Assembly (NCBI GenBank): GCA_023091735.1
Contig: JALKBU010000408.1
Coordinates: forward strand, 1 to 42,412
DNA from: Trichomonas tenax
Lineage: Eukaryota; Parabasalia; Trichomonadida; Trichomonadidae
Reading direction: 5' to 3'
DNA: 42,412 nucleotides
How positions within the stretch are numbered: the first letter of the stretch is position 1; every line of letters begins with the position of its first letter. The notes under the pieces are model-generated. The model searched no databases. It saw nothing but the letters and a program-made list of their open reading frames with translations, and was not told the DNA's origin. This document shows positions 1 through 9,350 of this stretch, piece after piece. The position numbers and the translations under genes were made by a program.

Positions 1-36
1 TTTCAATTTCATTTTCTTATTAAACATTCATCTTTC
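1..36 (+). repeat. Tail of a Pmp-like repeat unit cut by the left edge
   Basis: The first 35 or so bases match the reverse complement of about 6507-6541, which is the conserved 3' flank of the Pmp-like copy at 6621-7649. This implies another copy of the unit in plus orientation just outside the window. Only the distal flank is visible, with no coding sequence. Confidence 0.65.
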
Positions 37-69
37 TTAGTTATTTTTGCAATATACATTAATTGTTTA

Positions 70-955
70 TTATACAACTAGATAGCAAGCATAAATTGCG
101 ACACCACACTGATTGTGCTTGTCCTTTATCATTCTTATGTATCCCTTCTCACCCCATTCCGGACCCACGAATTGCGGACAATCCAGTAGTTCTTTGATCT
201 CTCAGTTCCATATCCAACGCAGCCGACAGCATGGTCAATGTTCGCGAGACTGCATGTTGCCTCGTCGTAGATACCGAAAGAGTAAAGCTGGAACGAATAA
301 TGAGATGCATCGATAGCAATATCAACAGGACCGACTTCAGAAACTTTGTTCATCATGTCGACTTCCGAGCCAGGGATGATGTTTCCAACAGAGATAACCT
401 TTGGATCCGCGACCTTCTTCTGGTTGAACTTGCACTGGCTTGACTCTCTGGCTGTGTACTGATAGTCAGATTCGAGCATTACTTTTCCTCCTTGATGTTT
501 CATGATATATCAATATTGATCAGCGGGCTCCATGAGGCCTCCATTGCATTCGAAACATGTTGCGACACAGTAAACGAGGTTCTATTCGGACAAAATAAGT
601 AATTTACCATGTTTTAGAGCGTATGCGGATTCAAATCCTTGAATTGTTGAGAAGGCCCAGCATGAACTGCACTGACCCTGGTTCTTCACGTCATTGACAG
701 CACCTTTCGTGCGCCAATCGACAGATGCTGGTGCATTAGCTTTAATATTTTCGATTTTTTATGTAACTGGTGTTGGACGAAAACCGAGCATAGAGTTATA
801 CTCAGCTGGTGTGAGATGCGCAAATTATGTTGTTGAACGATTCTCTTGTTTGAGAGCCAAATTCCGAACCTGGCGTGGTACTTATCGTCTGTGAACATGT
901 TTCCTGTATTTTTCATCCACGAAAGAAAAGATTTTTGTTCATGTTGATGAAACAT
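70..955 (-). pseudogene. Decayed papain-family (C1A, cathepsin-L-like) cysteine peptidase
   Basis: Reading the minus strand from an ATG at 955 gives an I29-type propeptide start (FLSWMKNTGNMF, then RFGIWLSNKR). The mature enzyme follows in another frame with the active-site block [10 protein letters not shown] near 660-690. The later open stretch (503-135) carries the catalytic-His block NIDHAVGCVGYG and the Asn block NYWIVRNSW. Visible lesions: sequence missing with a frame change after the propeptide start; an in-frame TAA between propeptide and mature domain; a TAG where a SEQNL-type motif normally has Gln; a TGA shortly before the 503-135 stretch; and a one-base frameshift just after NSW. 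The ancestral C-terminal frame can be followed to a TAA at 70-72. Lysosomal or secreted C1A peptidases are a large family in trichomonads. An Inr survives upstream. Five separate lesions make a functional product very unlikely. Confidence 0.9.
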
Positions 956-968
956 TATATTTTAAAAA

Positions 969-974
969 AGTGAA
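969..974 (-). promoter_or_regulatory. Inr-like TCACTT upstream of the C1A pseudogene
   Basis: Read on the minus strand, TCACTT fits the trichomonad initiator TCA-Py-T/A. Its A lies 17 bases before the ATG at 955. The position is typical for this clade, but a six-base match in AT-rich DNA is weak by itself. Confidence 0.45.
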
Positions 975-1157
975 ATAATCTTCGAATACAACAGTAACGC
1001 TTTCATTCTTTTCTATAGACATCACAAATCACCTTTATTACCTCTATACGTACTTCTCTATATGATATCTATCATTATTTATCTATTATCCACAATTTGG
1101 TTTAGTTAAGCATTAACTAATGAAGTAAAAAGGGTTGAGATGTTCGGTGAAACTAAG

Positions 1158-1253
1158 AAAAATGAAATTGAAAAAAGATCAAAATTGTTTCATGATTCGC
1201 AAAGAAATGTTTTGATGATGTTAAAAATTGTGTATTTCAATATTCGATATCTG
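1158..1253 (-). repeat. Conserved 3' flank of Pmp-like copy 1
   Basis: This non-coding stretch just beyond the stop codon of copy 1 is nearly identical to 6528-6620 and, in reverse complement, to 28345-28430; a shorter part recurs at 11282-11340. It contains the shared block ATTCGCAAAGAAATG. Confidence 0.8.
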
Positions 1254-2291
1254 TTAACTTAGGTTGGAGTGTAACGCGATAGCTGTGACTGCTGCACGAA
1301 AAAATGCATTTTTGTTAATTGAAAGAATTTTGCATAATTTATTGCCAATATTGATGTATTCGGGCAAAGTCGCATTGCAACCGAATGTTGAATGATAATA
1401 AAGAATAAGAATCTGTGAAATATCGTTGATTGATTCTGATGAAACACCATTTGTTTCAGAAAATGTGTCAATGAAACAGTTCCTGACAAAAAATGAACCT
1501 GAATATCTACAGAACAATTTAGAACCTTTGTTTCCAAAGAGACAACAATCAAAGACTTCTGTAGAATTTGCACTTGAAGATAAATGACCATCATTATTAC
1601 ATGTGTTGTTTAATATGTTTGATTTCGTGAGAATGTAATATCCAATTCCATAATAATGACATAAAATGCTGTCATGTGCTGTGTTTCCTTCAAAAGTAGA
1701 ATAATTGATCATAGAAACTGAAGATGAATTCGATGTAGATTCAGATAAACAATATCCAGCACAATAATCTGCAATGTTTCCACTAGAATTCGTTGAACAA
1801 AATTCAATCAAACCATATTCTAAATAAATTGGATGACCATAATCTGTATGTCCGCATTTTGTCAAAGAACTTTCTAAAATATAGTTAAAATTATCTGAAT
1901 TTTGAGTAACTAATGTATAACAAAAGCAACTATGATATTGTGGTTCTAAGTCGTATGCACATAGTCGATGTTGAACGATTTGCATATTTCCGTAATAAAA
2001 AATGCAGCCACCCCAATCGTTTCGTGAGTTATTCGAAAAGATGCAGAAACTGTGAAGAAATTTAAGAGAATCTTTATTTGCTATATCAATGCATCCATCT
2101 CGAAATCCAAAGAAGGAGCATTCGTACAAGAAAAAGTTGTTTAGTGAAGAAACGTTTGAATTTGTTGTTTTCGAAGTAATTCTCTGTCTGGAGGAGTCTG
2201 GTCCATGGTTTGAGGAGTAGAAGAGTTCCCAGACACTTGAAGGAGCAGCGTCAGAGTGGAAATAAAAGACTTTTCTTAAACTCCAAAAATT
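1254..2291 (-). CDS. Pmp-like parallel beta-helix protein, copy 1 (no ATG at its 5' end)
   Basis: The frame is open for 345 codons from 2291 to the TAA at 1254-1256. It opens with LRKVFYFHSDAAPSSVWELF and ends with ALHSNLS. It is rich in Cys, Asn, Ser and aromatic residues and contains spaced FxxN-type and GGC-type motifs (FSNNS, WGGCI, FEGNT, FGNKG). These resemble the FxxN and GGAI motifs of chlamydial Pmp proteins, which have relatives in trichomonads, so a right-handed beta-helix surface protein is my inference. No in-frame ATG lies between the upstream stop and the conserved N-terminal block; the codon opening the block LYECSFFGF is TTG. It is therefore either a gene fragment lacking its N-terminus (and signal peptide) or a gene with an unrecognised first exon. 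It is about 93% similar by eye to copy 2, and no internal stop is seen. Confidence 0.6.
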   Translation of the reverse strand, partial: NFWSLRKVFYFHSDAAPSSVWELFYSSNHGPDSSRQRITSKTTNSNVSSLNNFFLYECSFFGFRDGCIDIANKDSLKFLHSFCIFSNNSRNDWGGCIFYYGNMQIVQHRLCAYDLEPQYHSCFCYTLVTQNSDNFNYILESSLTKCGHTDYGHPIYLEYGLIEFCSTNSSGNIADYCAGYCLSESTSNSSSVSMINYSTFEGNTAHDSILCHYYGIGYYILTKSNILNNTCNNDGHLSSSANSTEVFDCCLFGNKGSKLFCRYSGSFFVRNCFIDTFSETNGVSSESINDISQILILYYHSTFGCNATLPEYINIGNKLCKILSINKNAFFRAAVTAIALHSNLS

Positions 2292-2355
2292 TTATAAATT
2301 TGAGAATGAAACGTTATTTTTTCATCGGATGAAACTCTCATTGCGATTATCGAAA
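2292..2355 (-). repeat. Conserved 5' flank of Pmp-like copy 1
   Basis: The reverse complement of this stretch matches the flank of copy 4 at 27211-27285 almost base for base. Homology of the unit therefore extends upstream of the open frame. Copy 2 has only a short part of it. Confidence 0.75.
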
Positions 2356-2586
2356 CTGCTCTATCTGATGTCAAATTTTTAATTCCGTAAGTGCATCGAA
2401 TTCCCTCTTTGTGAAAACTTCTTCAAAATGTTAGTGAAGACATTCTTATTGTCACAGATTTGAAGTCTAAGGGGGTGGAATATAAATTGAGGATCCAAGC
2501 CTGATATAAATGGAAATGATATATATTAGAATAGACAAAAATTTGTTTATTAAAAACAGTAATATGAACATAATATATGTCGAGAA

Positions 2587-4011
2587 CTATTCAGTTCTCT
2601 CTATTGTAAGATAATGCACTTTGTGAAGTTTTGCATACTTCTTAAAAATCTTTCGAAACGTTTCAGTGGTTTTTCCTTTAACACGGACTTCCATGACGTT
2701 CCTTGTATCAGATATTGGGAACTGGAATCCAGAAATCTCAGTTCCTGTCTCTTCTGCGAGTTTCTGATAATCAGGAACAAAAGGAGATTTCAGAGAAAGA
2801 ATTGTTGCTGATTCTTTGATCGATGGAATTGTAACAATGGAAACCATCAATGCGTTGAATAGGGAAACATACGGATCAATGAATTTCATCTTGAAAACAG
2901 ATATTAAGAACGATGAAGTGACAACAGTAATAGATCCAAACAAATCGCAGATGACCATCAACGTCTCACTATCGAATGAGCATTTTGCCTTCTCTTCACT
3001 TTTTTTATCTTCGTCTGGACTGCCAACAAAGAGAACACCAAGAAATGTCACAACAAGTCCCATCATTGAAAGAATCAAAAGCATAGGATCGTTTTCTTCG
3101 CATTCTGGAGTCTCTTCGAGGAATGCAATGATTGTATCAATGAAAATTCTGTATAAAACGATTGTTTGTATAATCGCAGCTGCCAGGTCACTCATTGGTT
3201 TGCATGCGACAAATCCATACGAGAATCGCGTCGTTCTTTTCATTCTAGTGACGACATCTGAAATAATTGCGCCAACAAAGGCAATGTTATTGGCAATTGA
3301 TGATAAAGCATCAGCCATCAGTGTCAGCGCATGATGTGTCACACTGTAGTATAATGTATAGAAGTTCAAAACGAACTGTATCGAAATATAAATTATTGAT
3401 TTCCAATTTTCGAACGTTAATGGCTGTGGAGCACAAGGAAATCTACTTCTTGGTAATGAAAATATCATAGATATTAGTACTAACATTGGATTAACTCGAT
3501 ATTCAAAAACATTTCCAATAAATGTAATGAAAACAATCGATATGAACGAAAATGTTGATTTAATTTGAGATTTTGTTGCCAGCTGGAATGCAATGGATGA
3601 TATAAAACAGAAAGATATCATTAAATGAGAGATATATTTTGTATCGATTGTAAAAATTAAATATAAATCTGATATCATAAGAAATATCGAATAGACTGAT
3701 GAAGAAACAAGTGAAATAGATGTATCAAACATCATTAATTGTATAATTAATCGATTAAATGGATTTGTCTGTATTAATAAACACGAAGATATATTTAAAG
3801 CGACGGAAAAGTAAACGAGAAACGTTTGTATTACTGTCATTTTGTATATTATTGCAACAGGAATCGTAAAAACCACTGATACAAACAAAGTAAGGTAAAT
3901 CGGGATGTATTCGCCATACAAGTACCATAGATATAAAACAAAGAAGACAAAGAACCTTAGGTTATGATTTTCGAAGAACTTTTTAATCTTTTGAGTTACG
4001 TCGAAAATCAT
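2587..4011 (-). CDS. Cation diffusion facilitator (CDF/SLC30)-like membrane protein
   Basis: The 474-residue product starts at an ATG at 4011. About residues 15-190 form a series of hydrophobic segments (for example FFVFFVLYLWYLY), followed by a CDF-like module from about 205. The module contains the TM2-like block TLMADALSSIANN, a TM3-like SYGF block, a TM5-like block CDLFGSITVVTSSF and a soluble tail of about 75 residues ending KVHYLTIERTE. An N-terminal multi-helix extension before a CDF core is the layout of the Msc2/ZnT5 branch, which moves zinc into the secretory pathway. In CDFs the metal site in TM2 is (H/D)xxxD and in TM5 HxxxD. By my alignment these read SxxxN and DxxxS here, so transport of zinc is doubtful and a non-transporting subunit is possible. 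The frame is intact, flanked by the 5' flank of Pmp copy 1 and AT-rich DNA. Confidence 0.8.
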   Translation of the reverse strand: MIFDVTQKIKKFFENHNLRFFVFFVLYLWYLYGEYIPIYLTLFVSVVFTIPVAIIYKMTVIQTFLVYFSVALNISSCLLIQTNPFNRLIIQLMMFDTSISLVSSSVYSIFLMISDLYLIFTIDTKYISHLMISFCFISSIAFQLATKSQIKSTFSFISIVFITFIGNVFEYRVNPMLVLISMIFSLPRSRFPCAPQPLTFENWKSIIYISIQFVLNFYTLYYSVTHHALTLMADALSSIANNIAFVGAIISDVVTRMKRTTRFSYGFVACKPMSDLAAAIIQTIVLYRIFIDTIIAFLEETPECEENDPMLLILSMMGLVVTFLGVLFVGSPDEDKKSEEKAKCSFDSETLMVICDLFGSITVVTSSFLISVFKMKFIDPYVSLFNALMVSIVTIPSIKESATILSLKSPFVPDYQKLAEETGTEISGFQFPISDTRNVMEVRVKGKTTETFRKIFKKYAKLHKVHYLTIERTE

Positions 4012-4682
4012 TCCATGTTTATTGTCACGTTTTTAAAAATTTTTATAACCTTATTCCCAGAACTCTTTGTTTCTTTAATTTTGAAGCTTGGTAACATAAA
4101 TGTAAACAAACAATAAGTTGTATAGTAGATACATCAAATAAAATCGTGATTTTATTTTTATATATCATATATCTTAAAAACTGAATATTTTGCTATTATC
4201 TTTTGTAAATAGCGTTTGCAGGTCTATGCGATGAATAATATATTGTTAAAAGTCTCAAAATCAATAGAATTAGTTTTGAAATAAGGTTAATAACAGTGAC
4301 ATTTAAATTTCGTTTTAGAAGAAGAATTTATGTAGAGATAGCCATATCACCCCTGAATTTTAACCGAAATAAAAAATTTTGTCGATAACTTTGAAATCTG
4401 TTGTCTAATAAACGATAAACTTCAAACTAAGTGCATAATAATAATTTATAGCTCATGTTATATATGTGTATAAAATATAAGCCCTTAATTTCGATGATTT
4501 ATTGGTTTTATTGATGAAATAAAATTAAGGCACCAAAAAAATGCCAATTTTTTATTTTATGTTTTATATTATCAGAGTAATATACAAAACAAGATTTTAA
4601 ATTTTTTTATGATTGTCTATCGTAGATTTTATATCAATTAACGTTGATGTTCTCCAATTTATTTGTTTTGATTTGTGCTGAA
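4012..4682. other. AT-rich intergenic region
   Basis: About 670 bases separate the divergent CDF-like gene and the gp63 relic. It is strongly AT-rich. I see no open frame, RNA gene or repeat that I can support; both upstream regions would have to lie here. Confidence 0.6.
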
Positions 4683-6474
4683 ATGTATCATTGCGAGCAT
4701 GATTTGATTGTCAAGCACATTCAATTTCATCGTGAGAAGATATACACAGAGTGAAAAGCGAACTATGAAGTTGTTTGGAAGCCAATTCGAATTATTTTCG
4801 ATTATGGATTTATCGATGGCACGAAACAAGACCCAAACATGTGTACATATGTTGGACAACAAATCAAGTATAGAGGTGTTATGTATAGCTGTACGATAAA
4901 CGATATTTTGAATGAAACAAGAATAAAAGCTCTAAAACAGACCTGTGAAAATGCAAAAACGTATTTTGAAGAAGCTCTTAAAGTAATACCAACAAAAAAC
5001 CATTCGCATTAAGGAATTTCTCAAGCACAGGCTTCATCATTAAACCTAATACAACTGTTTCTGATGTTGATTTACATATAACTGTTGTCAGTAGACCATA
5101 TGGATATTTATCGGTTGTTGCTGAAGGAACATATATTCAAGCTGATTCAGTGTATAATATCCTTTTCAAGGTTTCATGTTCTTGAATCCAAGAATGATTC
5201 CAATCGAAGAACAGTCCGAATCAACAAAAGATTTAAGGTGTTATATAGTTGTTCTCCATGAAATGACACATGTTCTTGGATTCGATGGATATTCATTCAG
5301 CAAATATCATCCATATGAAAATGAAACAGTTCATGATCAGATATTTTGCAACTTTTCGATCAATGGGAAGACATTTAAGTTCTTAGTAACACCATTTGCT
5401 CACATTTGGGCCAAAATCATTATGGTGCTGAAACATTTTATTGTGATAATGAAACTTCATATCCTTCTGGAATCGAATTAGAAGACAGTGGTTCAGGAAC
5501 AGCAGGATCTCACTTAAAAGGAACAGTTTTCTTCACTGAATACATGACAGCAACTATTATTCAAACAGAACCAGGACCATTTGCACGAGTCAATTGATGC
5601 AACATTTGCAATTCTTCAAGACTCTGGAAACCATAAATATAATTTCACTAAAGCAAAGCCATTAATTTGGGAACATTCTGAATCAATTGATGGAAATTAT
5701 ATCAAAGATTTTGCAACTGGTTCTCCTTCGACAACATTCCCCGAAGGTTACATTTCGAATCCTTATTCTGGAAGTGATTATGAAAGCTTTGATTTCAAGT
5801 ACTATGGACCTGCAGTATTTGCGAACATCAAAATTGATAAAGCATTTAATTGCACAGAATCAAAATCATCAATTGCTGTTTCATATTGCAAAGCAAAAGA
5901 TTTTTCCAATCCTAAAGATGACATAGTTATTGGAACACGAAGTGAATTTGATTATATTTTATTTAAGTATCCAAACAATGTTTGTCCAAAAGGAAAAGCA
6001 TTGATATATTCTAATTACAATCCAAAAGTTTGTGGTGAATATGAATGCAATAATTTCGAGTCATTTACATGCAAATTCTATAATGATACAAAGAAACAAG
6101 ATTATTATCAATTAATAGAATGCAGCAAGTTAAGTGTTAACAAAACAATGAATATCACATTCAGAGGTAATCGAAGGAAATTAAGATGTCCAAATCCAGA
6201 ACGATTTTGTCGTTCTGTGATGATGTGTGATGGATATTTCCATTCAAATCCATTAGAAACAAATTGAAAGTTCTTCCCTGATTCTATTTGGAATACAAGT
6301 GATTCAATGATAGAAAGATCAGGAATCAGTGGAAACAAAAGAGATTCAACTTTCCATATTGCAGCTATTTTGATTACGGGAATTGCTTCTGTTATCATTT
6401 TTGTATTAATCTTCATCAAAAAAAGAATGAAAATTATAGTGACAAAGATCTTGAAAATTCTATCTAAATCTTAA
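4683..6474 (+). pseudogene. Decayed gp63-like (leishmanolysin, M8) metallopeptidase
   Basis: A reading begins at an ATG at 4683 and must change frame several times. The zinc-binding metzincin motif HEMTHVLGF is intact near 5259-5285, and NHYGAETFYC, typical of gp63, follows near 5410. A later segment, GTAGSHLKG, is where the third zinc ligand His is expected. The Cys-rich C-terminal half is open from about 5581 to a TGA at 6265. After that stop the same frame continues through a hydrophobic membrane segment (IAAILITGIASVIIFVLIF) and a basic tail to a TAA at 6472-6474. Lesions seen: an early TGA after KIYTE, a TAA with frame change near 5010, frameshifts near 5170, 5410 and 5590, and the late TGA. 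Surface gp63-like peptidases are a large trichomonad family. The gene converges on Pmp copy 2. Confidence 0.88.
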
Positions 6475-6504
6475 ATATGTATGTAATAAAAAACTTATAG
6501 AAAC

Positions 6505-6620
6505 TAAAAGATGAATGTTTAATAAGAAAATGAAATTGAAAAAGATCAAAATTGTTTCATGATTCGCAAAGAAATGTTTTGATGATGTTAAAAATTGTGT
6601 ATTTCAATGTTCGATATCTG
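6505..6620 (-). repeat. Conserved 3' flank of Pmp-like copy 2
   Basis: This matches 1158-1253 and, over its outer 35 bases, the first bases of the window in reverse complement. It shows that the repeated unit extends at least 110 bases beyond the stop codon. Confidence 0.8.
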
Positions 6621-7649
6621 TTAACTTAGGTTGGAGTGTAACGCGATAGCTGTGACTGCTGCACGAAAAAATGCATTTTTGTTAATTGAAAGAATTTTGC
6701 ATAATTTATTGCCAATATTGATGTATTCGGGCAAAGTCGCATTGCAACCGAATGTTGAATGATAATAAAGAATAAGAATCTGTGAAATATCGTTGATTGA
6801 TTCTGATGAAACACCATTTGTTTCAGAAAATGTGTCAATGAAACAGTTCCTGACAAAAAATGAACCTGAATATCTACAGAACAATTTAGAACCTTTGTTT
6901 CCAAAGAGACAACAATCAAAGACTTCTGTAGAATTTGCATATGAAGATAAATGACCATCATCATTACATGTGTTGTTTAATATGTTTGATTTTGTGATAA
7001 TGTAATATCCATTTCCATAATAATGACATAAAATGCTGTAATGTGCTGTGTTTCCTTCAAAAGTAGAATAATTGATCATAGAAACTGAAGATGAATTCGA
7101 TGTAGATATAGATAAACCATATCCAGCACAATATTGTGCACTATTTCCACTAGAATTCGTTGAACAAAATTCAATCAAACCATATTCTAAAAAAATCGGT
7201 TTACCATAATCTGTAGATCCGCAATTTGTCAAAGAACTTTCTAAAAAATAGTTAAAATTATCTGCATTTTGAGTAATTGATGTATGACAAAAGCAACTAT
7301 GATGTTGTGGTTCTAAGTCGTATGCACATAGTCGATGTTGAACGATTTGCATATTTCCGTAATAATAAATGCAGCCACCCCAATCGTTTCGTGAGTTATT
7401 CGAAAAGATGCAGAAACTGTGAAGAAATTTAAGAGAATCTTTATTTGCTATATAAATGCATCCATCAATAAATCCAAAGAAGGAGCATTCGTACAAGAAA
7501 AAGTTGTTTAGTGAAGAAACGTTTGAATATGTTGTTTGTGAAGTAATTCTCTGTCTGGAGGAGTCTGGTCCATGGTTTGAGGAGTAGAAGAGTTCCCAGA
7601 CACTTGAAGGAGCAGCGTCAGAGTGAAAATAAAAGACTTTCCTTAGACT
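6621..7649 (-). CDS. Pmp-like parallel beta-helix protein, copy 2 (no ATG at its 5' end)
   Basis: The frame is open from codon AGT at 7649, directly after a TGA, to the TAA at 6621, about 342 residues. Sequence and motifs are those of copy 1 (FSNNS, WGGCI, FEGNT, FGNKG, terminal ALHSNLS), with scattered substitutions concentrated in the middle third. The frame has stayed open while diverging, which argues for past selection or recent copying. As in copy 1 there is no ATG before the conserved N-terminal block. Immediately upstream, homology with copies 1 and 4 fades within about 20 bases. A beta-helix surface role is inferred from motif resemblance only. Confidence 0.6.
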   Translation of the reverse strand, partial: SLRKVFYFHSDAAPSSVWELFYSSNHGPDSSRQRITSQTTYSNVSSLNNFFLYECSFFGFIDGCIYIANKDSLKFLHSFCIFSNNSRNDWGGCIYYYGNMQIVQHRLCAYDLEPQHHSCFCHTSITQNADNFNYFLESSLTNCGSTDYGKPIFLEYGLIEFCSTNSSGNSAQYCAGYGLSISTSNSSSVSMINYSTFEGNTAHYSILCHYYGNGYYIITKSNILNNTCNDDGHLSSYANSTEVFDCCLFGNKGSKLFCRYSGSFFVRNCFIDTFSETNGVSSESINDISQILILYYHSTFGCNATLPEYINIGNKLCKILSINKNAFFRAAVTAIALHSNLS

Positions 7650-7726
7650 TCAAAAATTTTGAAAATTTAAGGGGATTAAAAAAATATTGAGTGTTAATTT
7701 TATCGTAAAAAGTGTCATGCCATTTT

Positions 7727-9326
7727 ATGACGTCTGAAGATTCTTTCAGAAGATTTGAAGAGTTGCAAAACAAATATGAGTATTACATTCGTTTCGATCA
7801 ACGGATTTTTGATTTTCGACCATGAAATGATGAAAATCTCTTTCAATTGATTTTCAAGTACGGACAAAATTGGACGTTAGATATATTTACCAGCTTATAG
7901 GTATTGCATGTGAAGCAAATCTTATCTACTCATCAGAATATTGAAACTTGTATAAGTCTCTTTTCAATCATTTTCAAATTCCGCCATTATATTCTTTTCA
8001 ACAACTGAATGATCCTCTATCTTTCAGAGTTTTCTATGTCAAAGAGAATAACATCAGAGTAGATAGATCGTTTTTACCAATTCACTTCAGAGATTACCAA
8101 AATAAGACAATGGAACAACTTCTTGACGTTTATGAGCAAAATTCTATTTTGTTCACAATTCTCAACGATGATTTAAATGAATTTCGACATGAATCAAACA
8201 ATTGATCAGAAGTCATTGATTGGTGCTGTTATTATGGATCGATTGAAATTTATAGGTTTTTGAGGATCAACAGTGTTGTTATTTCATCAATTTCAAGATA
8301 TTTTGGCTGCTTTGGAAGAAATCGTGATATTGTTCAAGAATGTTTTCGAATTTTTCAACCAAATGTCATGTCAATCCGTGAGTGCATTAAATCTCATAAC
8401 AATGAAGTTGCTTATTCATTGGCAACTGATTTTCTTGAAACATTTGATTTTGCTAATATGAATATCATTATCTCAACTTCCCAATATTTTTATATTACGT
8501 TGCCAATGATAATGATATTAACAGATATATTATAAAAAGTTTTTTCTTCGGCATTGGTGATATTGCTGATGATTTTGTTCATTTCTGTGCTGATCTTAAT
8601 ACAATTATTGAATATAAAACACCATTGATTACTGCATTAGAAAGTTCTAAGACAGAATTCGCAAAGAAACTAATCGAAAATGGAGCTGATTTTGAAATTG
8701 ATGATCCACTCAGTCATTATCCTCCTCTTGTTACTGCTCTGCAATATGGAAATACATAAATTGCGATGATGATCATCGATCATGGATCTAATATTCATTT
8801 TGCAAGTTATGATGGATGGATAGCACTTCTTCATTCATTGCAATTCAAAAATTCCACAGTTGCGTCAAAATTAATTGATTTAGGTATTGATTTCAATATT
8901 TCAAATATCCATGGAAAGACACATTTGATGCTTTCTGCAGAACATAATTTAATTGATATTGTATCAATATTAATTCAAATGAATGTAAACATCGAAGCTG
9001 TTGACTATGCAAAATATTCAGCTTTGTCAATTGCTTCCATTCATAACAGCTCTGAAGTTGCAAAATTATTGATTGAATCCGGCGCAAATATCGAACATAA
9101 AAGTTCAAACGGCAAAACTCCATTATTTTATGCAGCTCAAATGAATAGCAAATATGTTGCTTTGATGTTAATTGTAGCAAATGCAAACATTAACACTAAG
9201 TCTAAAAGCGGTTGTTCGCCTTTATCCGTTGCTCAATTAAGAAATTCAACAGATGTTGAATCAATTTTGATACAACACGGAGCAATAGAATCTGAACCAA
9301 AGTCATGCAGGATTAAATATAATTAA
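7727..9326 (+). pseudogene. Decayed DUF3447-type ankyrin-repeat protein
   Basis: A reading from an ATG at 7727 (MTSEDSFRRFEEL) shows the DUF3447-like N-terminal region of trichomonad ankyrin proteins, then ankyrin repeats of about 33 residues. Clear repeats include LIENGADFEIDDP, LLIESGANIEHKSSNGKTPL and LMLIVANANINTKS. The frame is broken by stops near 7824 and 7895, a TGA at 8203-8205, a TAA at 8533-8535 with frame change, and a TAA in place of a sense codon at 8757-8759. The last segment (8766-9326) is open and carries five repeats. Such proteins are probably cytoplasmic scaffolds; no function can be assigned. It ends 24 bases before the convergent gene at 9351. Confidence 0.85.
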
Positions 9327-9350
9327 ACATTTATGTGAAAATAAACAAAA

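Noticed and set aside
135..443. Plus-strand open frames across the C1A relic
   Set aside because: They are antisense to a clear peptidase sequence and have no family signal of their own.
601..660. tRNA-like string with TTCAAATCC
   Set aside because: It lies inside the C1A coding relic and no cloverleaf can be formed around it.
2292..2586. Short protein-like reading upstream of Pmp copy 1 (SSDEKITFHSQIYKIF)
   Set aside because: It stops just before the Pmp frame and is out of frame with it; treated as part of the repeated flank, although it may be a scrap of another gene.
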